From contig QVOM02000075.1 of assembly GCA_003586115.2 (NCBI GenBank), forward strand, positions 55,838 to 119,837: 64,000 bases of DNA. The letters are read 5' to 3'. The stretch comes from Salvator merianae (lineage: Eukaryota > Chordata > Lepidosauria > Squamata > Teiidae). Positions 1-10,428 of the stretch are shown piece after piece (the stretch's first letter is position 1; each line of letters opens with the position of its first letter). Below the pieces are notes generated by a model. It was given only the letters and a program-made list of their open reading frames with translations, did not search any database and was not told the DNA's origin. A program made the translations under genes and the position numbers.

Positions 1-1222
1 TCCCCCCCCCCCCCCAACCTTCTTTTCTTTTTAAATATAAAATACGGGTGGAAGAAAAAAGTACAAGTTTTGTCCTTTGGTTGGCAGCTATAGAGAGAAG
101 ACGCCACAAGGCTGTTCTTGAATAACGAGGCCCTGCAGGGGAGGCCAGACTCGCACCTTGGGCGCTCCGTGACGAATTAAATTCTGCGTTGGTATTTTTG
201 TTTTTGGAAGCCTGGAAGGTTAGGGGTACAGGACCAGGCCCTCGAAGCGCGCTGCAAAGAGTTTATGCCTTGGACCCAACCATCCCTCTACCTTCGTCTC
301 AGCCCACGTTTCACCAGGTCCCAATGTCTGCCCTTAAATGACCACAGCGGCCAAACCCTGAACTATCTCCTAAGGCCCTGGGTAGAGTTCTTGCTGCGAG
401 CAGGGAGAAGGTTTAGTCCTCCACGCATCGGCTTCTCAAAACTTTTCCCTCCTCGCGGAAGCAAAGACGTCGTGATATTTGGGCCTGGGAGGGATTCTTT
501 TCGTGGGATTCCATCCACTTCTTGGCTTCCAGCTTGGCGTGAGGTGTCGTGCCTGGTGGCGCGACTTACCTCATCAGTTTATTTTATTTTCCCTCCTCTT
601 CATCCTTCTTCTGCCTGTTGCTCTCTGTAGGCTAATTCAGAGTCAGCAGGAGGCGAACTTTGGAAGTTGCCTTGGGTGCCCTGAACAATCAGGCAGCTAG
701 GTACGTTAGGACAGTGCGTTTGGGGGGGGGGGGGCGTACGGGGTCATCACCTGCTGGCCGTCCCACAGGTGAAGCTGGGCAAGAAACTGGCTTCAGTATT
801 AGCCTTTCACATTTGCTGGCCGATTACCAAAGCGCTCATGCTGGCTGCTGATGTTTTCTGGGAGAGACTCGGCCGCTATTCGAGGGGAACCTGCAATCCA
901 GAAGAACATCTCTGGCCTGGTCGTGCCAACCTGTCCAGTTTTGCTGCTCGGTTTCCACACAGACCCTGGCGACCGTTCAGAGCAGGAGGACCACGACTCC
1001 CTCTGGAGACAGATGAACTTGAATGCCCCCCCCCCGAACAAAGACCCTCGGACTGCATTACGGCTCGGCTGCCCCCCCTCCCCCCCGCCTTCCTCCCCAG
1101 CGCAGCTGTCACTCACCTTCCGGGGCCAACTTCTGAATCCGGACGGAAAGACGAATCGGTGCTCAGGCCAATAGGAACTTCGTGACTGTTTTAGAAGTCT
1201 ACATTAGACCTGGGTTGCCTGT

Positions 1223-1264
1223 ATATATACATTATATATAAATATATATAATATATATATTTGC

Positions 1265-1320
<56 letters not shown>
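1223..1320. repeat. AT-rich and (ATT)n microsatellite
   Basis: An alternating TA-rich tract runs to about 1262. It is followed by a near-perfect ATT trinucleotide array of about 18 units at 1265-1320. It lies inside the putative 3' UTR of the upstream gene. Confidence 0.9.
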
Positions 1321-1900
1321 GCAAAAAGGTCATTTTGTTGTTTTAGAACATCTTTGCTTTGTGCTGAGCGTTTTGTACAAAGAATGTATAGGACTGGGGA
1401 ATAGGGTGGAAACGTTGTTAAAACTGCTGGCGTTAATTGTCACATATCTCTCTTTCTCTCTTTTTTGGTTTTACTGAGTTACAAATCGCTTTTAATTTGT
1501 GATGCGTTCCTTGCTCGAGTGTAAATCACTGTATGTTTGCCGTTGTGGGAACCTGTTATAGACTTTGATGTAAAAATCCAGAGGCTTCGTATTTCTCTTG
1601 ACATAGGCACGTTCTGAGATAAATTCTCGCCCTTCCTCTATCCCCTGTGCCCCCAACACCCTTGTAAAAAGGCAAAAAAAAAAAAAAAAGAACCTCTTTG
1701 GAGAATACGACAATTAAAGATACTTGAAGCAGGTGATTTGTTCTAAGGTATGGCCCTTTCTCTGCCATCTCTGTGTTTTTTCTAGGTTGGTGGTGAGAAC
1801 TGAAGACTTGTTTTACCACTCAAATTTTTATCCTTGTCTTTGTGTTTATTTTCCAGTAATACACTTTGGAACCTTTGGACTATGTACTCCTTCATTTCAA

Positions 1901-1910
1901 AATAAATAAA
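1901..1910 (+). promoter_or_regulatory. Poly(A) signal pair of the upstream gene
   Basis: Two overlapping AATAAA hexamers (1901-1906 and 1905-1910) end the AT-rich UTR-like stretch, 1.7 kb before PRSS57 exon 1. Confidence 0.5.
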
Positions 1911-3007
1911 TTTAGGAAGGGATTGTCCAAATCGGTCAAAGCCGGAACTCTCCAGTTAAGATATGTGCGCGAATGACAATCGAACCAACTACCCGTTCCT
2001 TCGTCTCAATGGCGGACCATTTAATCAGACATCGGAAAGTTGTAATTGTACGCACCTTATTAAAGTCAGAGAGGAGTCACCACCAAAAAGGCCTGTCTAT
2101 GGGCCGTCATGAACTCACATTCTGTACTTCGTGCTACCTGTAGCGGGACCTCTCCAGAGCTTCTCAGGGTCACGTCTGGGACAGTTTGGGGGGTGTACAT
2201 CTGCTAAGGCCGTTCTCTGCTACGCGTCGTCTCTAAGCGAGCTGTAGGATTTGCAACTTCCGGGCGGAATCACTGTGGTCTAAGGGAGGTCCTGGCCCCT
2301 TCGGGAAGGGAGGAAGGAAGAAAGAAAAAGGGAAGGAATGAGGGAGGAAGAAAAAAGGAACGAGAGGGAGGGAGAGACATTAGCTGGGAGGACATTAGAG
2401 TGTGCAAGGTTTATTTCTTTGTTTACCTCGTTTTTACATCCCACCTTCCAGCATTTGATGGAATCCCCCTGGATGCTGGTCAGTGTGTGTCTGTTGGGGG
2501 GGGGGGATGGACCACCTTAAAAACCCGTGCAGGTAATTTCCCTGCGGAGGTATTTGGCTGCAAGGAGGACCGAGTCAGTAAATCCCTTGCAAAGGGACGG
2601 AGCTGCCAGCCGTCCCATGCCAGGGAGACACGGGCACAAGCGAGGTGCCCCCCCTGCTCTTCCTCAGCCTCCCCGCGAGTCCCCCATCCCTTCTCCCCCT
2701 TCCGCACAACTCCGCACACGTCCACCACGGACAGAGGGAGCTCCAGAGCCAACCTGGGACCCACGTTGCCCACCCAGGGGGCCCAGCCAACATCCGCCCC
2801 TTCGGGGCAGTCGGCGTAACGCCGTCACCTTTGGCTCCAACCAACTGGCGCCGCTGTTTTGCCACAGAGGGACGCAGAGCCGTTGCGACGGTTGTGCGGA
2901 GCACAACGGTTGCAACGGAGTTGCGTTGCGGCAGCGTAGGGAAGCCCACTGGGGGGTGGGGGTGGATGAATCCTCCACCCGCCTCCTCCGCTGCATTTGC
3001 TGCTTCT

Positions 3008-3213
3008 TAGAGCCCATCCACACCTAGGTTTTAATCCAGCTTCGGTCCCCTTCCAGTCAGAAGATGCTTCCTTCCAGCATGACCTAACTCAGAAAACCCA
3101 CCTTTGGGTTAGATGATGTGGACCCAGAGTGATTCGTCTCTTTGCAGATGGGCTCTTCCCATCCCAAAGGGGACCGAAGCTGGATTAAAACTCAGGTGTG
3201 GCTGGGCCCTTAG
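3008..3213. mobile_element. Foldback hAT-like MITE, copy 1
   Basis: The ends are inverted repeats. The left end reads CACACCTAGGTTTTAATCCA and the right end is its near complement, ending in CTCAGGTGTGG. The TIR continues inward through a GCTTCGGTCC block, giving about 40 bp of imperfect inverted repeat around a ~120-bp centre with no ORF. It is the same element as those at 19151 and 25311. The best-preserved ends (25311 copy) begin CAGGGCTG, which is in keeping with hAT-type termini. Confidence 0.75.
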
Positions 3214-3614
3214 GGAACCAACCAGCCCCTGGCTAGGCAGGAGAGAGCGATGCCAGGGCGGCCTGCCACGGCCCTCATGCCAACCATCCCACCACGGCTG
3301 AGGGAGGGTTGCAAGAATAAAACCAGACCGTAAAATGCACCGGCTGGAAACCGTAGAATGCCTGAAAATGGGGAGGAGAACTAGGCTGAGCCTTCTTCCT
3401 CTTCAGCCGAAAAGCCCCGGAGAAAAGCGTTGCCCAAGCCATCAGCCAGAGCTGGGAAACCACACCGGCTGCAAGCTTGAGTAACTCCTTCCCTTGGAGT
3501 CCTCTTGGGCATAAGAGGAAGAGGTGAGCCACGGCCTGGTGGACCTCTGCTCCCTCAAAAGCAGCAAGAGTTAGCAGGATGCCCAGTTCTGTGGAAGCGG
3601 CAAAAACCCCTCAG

Positions 3615-6490
3615 ATGCCGAGGCTGTGGACAAGGGAACCGTGTCTGTTCCTTGTCTTCCTTCAAGCAGGTAAGAGAGGGATTGTCTCTCTGCTCTTTTC
3701 CCCACCTCACTATTCGTTGCATTCTCGCAAATGGAGGGCCTGCACGTCTTGCCACATAGGTGCACGCAGTTCCTCTTTCTTGCATTTTATTAAAAATATA
3801 TATAACTCGTAATATATGCTGCACGCCCCTGCATCAAGCACCCCAGGGGCTGCTGCAGCGTATAAAAATAATTCGTCCCCCGCTGACGTGGAGGAAGGTC
3901 GGTAACCGGGTTCGGTGGTCCCCGAGACCATTTCCAGCTCTCCGTTTTGGATCTGAAGGTCCGCCTTTGCAGTTTGCCATCTTTTTGGTTTGTCCAGCAA
4001 ATGCAGAACAATCCGTTTTCTCCCTGGGGTGCTGCTGAGGACACCAGTGGGCATTATTCCATCGTGGGATGCTCTTTCTCTGCAAAGACTCCGCTAAGGC
4101 GTTTCTGGGTTTATTTTGCTGCAGCGTGGAATTTCTCGTTTCCCCTGGAAATGTGGAGACAGTAACGATCAGATCCTTCACACCAGTCTGCTCTTTCCCC
4201 TTCACAGGGCTTTGGCTTATCCCTGGCGCCTTGGGGAGCTGGGTGATCGGGGGCCATGAAGCCGTGCCCCATTCCCGGCCGTTTATGGCCTCCATCCAGC
4301 TGAATGGGGAGCACTTCTGCGGCGGATTCTTGGTGCGGCGCCGATGGGTGATGACTGCAGCCCACTGCCTGATCCCCAGGTCAGATCTTGCAACTGTCCG
4401 TGGTCTGCAACCAGTGTTGGCACTGCCGGATGGGGCCGCTCTGCAAGACCCTGCCGACGGTTGAACGGCATCCTCCTCACCGTCAATGCCCTCGACGGGA
4501 TGGGACGGGAATGGGCAGGCAGAGATTTATTGATCGCTTTGTGTTTCTGGCCCGCTTATTGCTGGTTGGTTTTATTGGCGTGGCTGTCGCAGCCTATGCC
4601 CGGAGACTTCGGGGCAGGTTGCGATGGCACCTGTGCAAATCCACTGAAGCCACAATAGAACCACGAATCACCGGGCCTGGAGGGTCTTGGTCGGCTGCCC
4701 CTTGCGCCCAGGGCCACGGCAAAGAGGAGCATCGTTACCGAGGGTCTAATTCTGTACAGCAGTGGGGCCTGGCACCCCCCCCCCAGAGGGGAGGTTATTG
4801 CACATTCTGGGAGCCGCTACAGGGAAAATGCTTGGCTAGAGGGTCTTCAGGGGGAGGGATAACCAGATGCCCCCAACCCTGTGGTTCTCCGGCTGATTGC
4901 GGCTTCCCCTCCATCACTTCCCCACTTGCGTCTCCAGGCGGTCTCCCTCCGTCCGCGTGGTGCTTGGCGCCCACTCCCTCACGGCCCCCGAGGCCTGCCA
5001 GCAAACCTTCGGCGTCCAGGAGTCTCTGGCTCACCCCCTCTACAACCCAAAGACGGTGGAGAACGACATCCGTCTGCTGAAGGTGCGTACGGGACGGGCC
5101 GACACCAGGCTAACCAGCATCCATAAGAAGTGCTTTTCCCGCTTTCTTTTTCCTGGAGGACGCCGGGGGTCGAACCAGGGACCTTCTGCTGGGAGGAAGA
5201 TGTTCTCCCCTTCTGCACTGAATCAAGCTCAAATCCTGCTGACTCCCTGCCGAAATCCACACAGTTTTCCTAGCCTGGATACAGGAGGGGTTTGCGGTTC
5301 CTTCTTCCATAGCGACGCTGGGAATCAAACCTGGCGCCTTCCGTATGCAGCGCGAGGGGTTGCCTTTTTGTTCGCCTTCGTAGCCCCTGGCAACCCGGCA
5401 GCCCAGGGGAGTCAGCTGCTCCCCTCCCAGAGGGGCGCAGACCCCCGGGGTCATTTCCCTCCCTGTGAGCCATCAGCTCATGCTTGCGATTTGTTTTCCT
5501 CCTGGGCTACGTTTTTGCAGAGTGATCTCTAGGTGGCAGTGGGAGCTAGACTTGGGAAATGCAACAGTTGGGAACCTTCCTCTCACCAAGTCCAGGGCTG
5601 GGAGAGCCGGAGGGGGAAACCGAAGACACGCTACGTATGCTGGGTCAGAATGCAGCCCCTTCTCGGAAGCGTTGCAGTGCAGTTGGGCTCCAAGGAGCCA
5701 AGACTGTGTTGTTTATATTTTGCAAAGAGAGGGATTTAGCTAGCCAGACCGACGCCCTCCTGGCAGCGTTGGAAACAGGGGAAGGGATCGGCGTCCTTAA
5801 AGCGTGGTGCTGCCGCTTTAAAGCGACAGAGCCGACCCCAATTTTAACACAGCTCCTCCCCCCCCCCCAGTTGAGCCAGTCGGCCACCTTGAACCGGTTC
5901 GTCCAGCGCATTCGGCTCCCACGCGCCAACTCCGACCTCCGTCCCGGAGCCGCGTGCCAAGTGTGCGGATGGGGGGACGTCTCCAATTTCGAAACGCTGC
6001 CCACCGGGCTGATGATCGCCAACCTCACCGTCATAAGCAGAGAGGTCTGCAACGCTTCGTGGGCTGGCCACGTGTTCGGATGTATGATCTGCGCCACCGG
6101 CTCGATCCCCGGCCTGCGGGGGTTTTGCTCGGTGGGTACCCGGGAGTCCCGAAACGAGACTCCTGCCGTGCAGAAACCCAGCACAGTCGAGAGCCTGGGA
6201 TCCTTGGGGGAAAGCTGGAAATATCCCTTAGCAGGATCTTGGCTTAATACACCTTGCTGCGCCGACAGACCCGAACTGTGCGCCTGCTAAATGCGTGCAC
6301 GTTTTAGGCCTAACCCTGTCCCCCCCTTTCCTTCCAGGGCGACTCTGGTGGACCCCTAGTGTGCGGGCAGAGAGCTCACGGAATCGTGTCCTTCAACGGG
6401 AAACGGTGTGGGTATAAAAGGTACCCTGACATTTACACGCGCATCTCTGTGTACGCAGCCTGGATCCTTTACGTCCTGCAGACGTTTTGA
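3615..6490 (+). CDS. PRSS57: Serine protease 57 (neutrophil serine protease 4), five exons, complete
   Basis: Exons 3615-3669, 4208-4379, 4938-5082, 5871-6131 and 6338-6490 join in frame to 261 codons, and every intron is GT/AG. It is a secreted chymotrypsin-fold protease of granulocyte granules. The start gives a compact signal peptide ([16 protein letters not shown]); an in-frame ATG at 3579 would add 12 residues. The mature enzyme should begin at VIGG (residue 31). The triad is His71 (TAAHC), Asp119 (NDI) and Ser214 (GDSGGP). Orthology to PRSS57 rather than ELANE, PRTN3 or GZMM rests on the block around [12 protein letters not shown] and VCNASWAGH and on the S1 residues Gly208-Phe209 (chymotrypsin 189-190) with Asp242 (226), the arginine-preferring NSP4 arrangement. 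Position 193 is Gly; I recall Ala in human. There are NLT and NAS glycosylation sites. The exon phases match the granulocyte protease family. Confidence 0.93.
5145..5370 (-). repeat. Two tRNA-derived SINE-like pieces in PRSS57 intron 3
   Basis: On the minus strand two stretches carry RNA polymerase III B-box-like motifs. One is GGTTCGACCCC near 5170 and the other GGTTTGATTCC near 5320. Each is preceded by the 'AGAAGG' context seen in squamate tRNA-related SINEs. The exact family and ends cannot be set by eye. Confidence 0.45.
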
Positions 6491-6633
6491 CGGGCAACGG
6501 CTTAGGGCTGGGGTTCCGGGCAGAAAGGACGCCTCTATTCTTTGGGAGGGGGGCGTTGGGAGCGGAGCAGCAGTATTGCCACGTAGTCGCACGGCCTCGC
6601 GAACCACGGGAACGCGGCTTCCTCCCTTGACAA

Positions 6634-6639
6634 AATAAA
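6634..6639 (+). promoter_or_regulatory. PRSS57 poly(A) signal
   Basis: AATAAA lies 144 bases after the PRSS57 stop codon, giving a short 3' UTR. Confidence 0.85.
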
Positions 6640-7699
6640 ACAGCTATTTGCGACGGCTGACGTGATTTGATTCTTTTCAAGAACACCCCCCCCACACACA
6701 CACTTCAGCCTAAAGGCCTGGGCGGTGCCTAAGTGGTGTTTGGGCTAAGAGGGTCCCTGACCCATAAGTAGACCCGGCCCAAGTGGAGACAGAACCAGAA
6801 GCCCAACAGCTTAGACAGTTACAGGAAGAATTCACAGCACATGCCAAAAAAGGGCATCTCACCCACTGGCCACACTGGCCACTGAGAACAGCCTTCCCTC
6901 CTCTTTAGTTCAAGGACACATGTATAGACCTGTCAAGGTGACCCAAGGGACAGGAGGTGAGAAGGTACGAGCTACAGTCCTTCTTGCAACCTGGTTCCCT
7001 TCATGAGGACCAGAAACTTGACTTTTCGGAAGCAAAGAGTTGCATGAGCAATCCAGAGGATGGAGGTAAGAGCTGGTGATCAATAGCAAGCAGAAACTCA
7101 AAATACTTGGGAGATACGCTGAGAGCAGACAGAGGGGAAGGTTGAAGGGAGCAAAGAAATGGAAAGTCTGGAATGTCCTTCAGAGGCTACAAGACGGTGC
7201 CGGAGATGGGCCAGAATGGTGGCTTTGTTTCCTCCGCTGTGGCATCTTGCTTACCAGACCTCCCCAACGGAGAGGAATTACCTGTCGGCATAGACAATAG
7301 AGGGCTCCTCTCAGACAGTGTCGACGCCGCCCAGGAGCAGGGAGTGCAGACAGAGCATATGCCAACACAGTGTCACGATTACTTAAAAACAAGCAAGAAC
7401 GAAGGAACCTAAACAAACTCTCTAGGAATGTTCTCCCCGCTCCTTTTATAGGCTGTGCAGCAAGGAGTTCTGGTGTTCTGCTTTCGGTCTGCTTTTCCCT
7501 TTCTCGAGGCAGGACTGTAGGGGATTTGTGGAGACCAAGCTCTTAAGCTCTATCTAAATCCTGTCTGGATGAAGACCTCCAAGCTGTCTTGGGACGTCTC
7601 AAGCTTAGCATGAAGGTGTTGGTTTCTCTGCAGTATCTGGGACCTTTTTTTAGGACAGACTGCATGGAACTTTGAAGCTTCTGTCTGACCTTTGAGAAG

Positions 7700-7815
7700 G
7701 AAAATGGCAGCCTGCGTCTGTCCTTGGATGCCAAAGCAGTTCACTGAATCTCTGGGGATCAATCCTGCAACCCTCTGCTTTCCAGGCCATTGGTCTTCCA
7801 TGGAGCTATGGGCGC
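7700..7815 (-). repeat. tRNA-derived SINE-like fragment
   Basis: Read on the minus strand, the stretch around 7745-7790 has the order GGAAAGCAGAGGGTTGCAGG followed by a degenerate B box (GATTGATCCC). The same order appears on the plus strand at 9365-9410, so the two are probably copies of one SINE. Confidence 0.45.
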
Positions 7816-9239
7816 CTTCACTGAAGACCATATTGCCATCACAAGCCAAGGATTTAGAATTTGGGTTTAACTCTCTTGCCCTGTCATTTCGTGCTACTTA
7901 AAAAATAATAAAACCCCAACGTGAAACGCGGACCCTACGCGGAATGATTTAGAAGTGAAAAAGAAGCAAACTTCCAAGCCAGATTGTTTTGCTATGGTCT
8001 GGAGAAGGAATTTCACCGCACGACTATAGAGCATGCTTAGACATTTTCCTTGCTGTCGGAAATCCTGATTTGAAGTGTTAGCCGTGCCAAGAAGCATCCA
8101 GATGCACTTAGAAAAAATATCTTCAGGCCTTGATGTTAAATAGCTGAGAAAGCATCAGGTCTGAGCCTTGTTCCCACCTTGATCTTGTTCTAGAACTCTT
8201 GACATGTTCTAGAGAATGACCACAGCGGCAGGTTTCCACACTCTTCCTTCAGAATTTTATAACAATTTCCCAACCCCTACCCCTTGCCAAAATAAACAGA
8301 AAATTATCTTGGTTTCCCAGGGAAAGAAAAACAGGCAAACTGGGGCAGCAGTAAGTTTGGCATTTGTCTGCATCCCCAAATCTTTGTTTGTTGTTTCCAA
8401 ATCTCGATTGTCAAACTCAACTAGAAGAAGGCCGCCTGAGTAAACAAGGTGGTAAACAGATGTTCCCCTACTTTGAGTCTTCAAAACATACTGAGATCTG
8501 GTTAAAAGGTTTCCTGCAACCAAAGCTGCACTAGAATGCAAGCTGTTTTAATTTTTGCATTGAACAGTCAGGCAGAAGACATAATAAACGTGGTCTGTGC
8601 CTAAATGTGGTTAACCATCATGGGTTTCCTGATAGCACGAGATGCAGGGAAAGCTTTTATCGTGTTGTTGCGTCTGCAAGCCATTCCTTCGCTGCCGTAT
8701 CCAGTTCTCCAAAAATGTGTTGGAGAGTTCTCAGAAAACAGGATATGGAAATACCCTGACAAAAGGATGGGCCAATGATGACCATTTTCCCCCTCCTTCA
8801 TCTGCCTCTGAGGACGTGTCAGAGCAAGAATAGAGACCTTTTTGCAAGTGCTGACGGAGATGCCGGAGAGCAGAGTTTCTCCTCTTTGGGGCCGTGCGTC
8901 TGAGGCTTTTTGCCCCTTTTAAAATTCCTTTAATTTGTCAGGGGCCATGAGTTTCAGCTCCCTGGCACTCCACTTTAAACAGGAAAGAAACCAAATCCAT
9001 TCTGCAATTAGAGGCTGCTGTTGCATCCGAGCCCTTTTGGCTTGTTTTTGCAAGTTTATTTTCCCAGTCTACATGATGGATGTGTCTTCTGCCTCTCGTC
9101 TGCCTGCGCCTTTTACTTGCTGTTCCAAAACATTTGACTCATAGACGGCTTTTCCGCCCTAAATCTTTGTCTTTAAAGACAAAAGGTCATTAAGATGAGC
9201 CAGGAGGTGGAAAAAGCTTCTATTTGGGAAGGAATTGCA

Positions 9240-9470
9240 CACTCGGGGGGCTGCTACTAAAAAGGCCATGTCTCCTATCTCTGCCAACTTTACCTGTCAT
9301 GACGGAGAGGGCAAGAAAGCCCTAACGGCCTGCTCATCTAGCATGGTGTACACTCAGGGCTTAGAGCAACTGCCTGAAAAACAGAGGGTCACAGGTTCAA
9401 TTCCCAAAATCTCAGCAGAAGAAGGAAAGTGTTCCAGCTGCATTTCTGCACATCTTCCAGTTCCACAGTA
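9240..9470 (+). repeat. tRNA-derived SINE-like fragment
   Basis: It contains a B-box-like GGTTCAATTCCC at about 9391-9402, preceded by AAACAGAGGGTCACA and followed by a conserved AGCAGAAG tail. It resembles the minus-strand copy at 7700-7815. Confidence 0.45.
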
Positions 9471-9474
9471 TCCT

Positions 9475-9615
9475 TTTTCAGGTGCGACGGCCAGAATTGT
9501 ACTCAATATTCCAAATTTGGCCTCGCCATAGATTTATAAAGCGGCACAGTGATGTTTGCTGGCTTGTTTTCTATTCCCTTCCTGATTACCCTGAGCACTG
9601 AATTTGCTTTTTTTT
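9475..9615 (-). mobile_element. CR1-like LINE fragment (reverse transcriptase C-terminal side)
   Basis: The minus strand translates to VIRKGIENKPANITVPLYKS followed by MARPNLEY. This is the conserved stretch just beyond the fingers/palm of CR1/L2-type non-LTR reverse transcriptases (compare '...MVRPHLEY'). The fragment is short and open at both ends, so it is a relic. Confidence 0.7.
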
Positions 9616-10428
9616 TTGTTTGTTTGTTTTTTCGCCCACTGCTGCTCTGTGCTGGGCGGACACCTTCATTGCCCTGTCCACCCAGATTGCCTGCCTGGGC
9701 TGCATGAGAGTGAGCTGAAGTGGACAAAACTGAGAGCAGGGAGTAAGAGATTAAAAAACAAAAACAAAACAATAAATAGTCATTCAGGACCAGGAGAAGC
9801 CAGAAAGCCGGAGTAAAAAGGAACGTGAGCGGAACATAAGCAGCATTCTGCCCTCACTCCTGTGCAGGGTTGGTCATCGAATGGAAAAGAAAAGAAAAGG
9901 ACAGGGGGGGAAAGGGGGAAAGGGAAGCCATATCGCTCTGGGTGTTGAGCTGATGATTCGGGAGACGATGTGGACGGTGCCCCATGCAGGCAGGCCCCAG
10001 AGAGGGAGAGAGAGAGAATGCTTTCCTCCGTCTGTTACTGGTTGCTCTTGACACCGCCTACCCAAGAGTTATGATTCAGAGGTGCAGAACCACACATACA
10101 CAAAATACTTGGTAGAGAGAGGGTGAAACTGAGGGAGCTTTGGAGTGGGGAGAGAAAGAGGAAAGGAAAGAATCCATCCACCCTCTTTTCCGGACTCGGC
10201 AGCCAAAGCAACGGAGCCAAAACTGGATTCTTCTCCACTTGAAGTTTTTGGCATCTCCTCCTTGCCCTGGGACAAGCCTTCTGCTTCAGCTCTGTGGAGA
10301 TAAGAAGCAAACGTTGCCTGAACACTTTCCTCCTTTTCCTCTTTTTAAATTTTTCCATCCTCCTCCTCCTCCTCTTTCTTACCCATTTCCTCTCCTCGTT
10401 TTGGCTTTGCGTCCTCCCGTCGCACACC

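Larger units (their letters stand above)
631..1910 (+). other. 3' end (mostly 3' UTR) of an unidentified upstream gene
   Basis: A pyrimidine-rich acceptor ends at 630. It is followed by a short open stretch closed by TAG at 698-700, and then by AT-rich sequence typical of vertebrate 3' UTRs that ends in two overlapping AATAAA signals at 1901-1910. A second acceptor-like site (CCCACAG) ends near 769. No reading frame in 1-1900 resembles a protein I recognise, so I name no gene. In human the gene beside PRSS57 on its 5' side is PALM, but the paralemmin C-terminal CaaX end is not visible here. The UTR interpretation rests on base composition, the absence of a convincing ORF and the poly(A) signals. 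Confidence 0.35.
6660..10428. other. Intergenic PRSS57-FSTL3 interval, no gene seen
   Basis: No exon-like stretch is recognisable, and the frames here are short and interrupted. The interval contains SINE- and LINE-derived pieces (7700-7815, 9240-9615). Its last few hundred bases should include the FSTL3 promoter and 5' UTR. No TATA box or CpG island stands out; 10340-10400 is a pyrimidine-rich stretch just ahead of the start codon. Confidence 0.6.

Noticed and set aside
4389..5080. A 230-codon frame in PRSS57 intron 2
   Set aside because: It runs across the intron and into exon 3 in the wrong frame. The correct exon 3 frame gives the conserved VVLGAHSL and NDIRLLK blocks.
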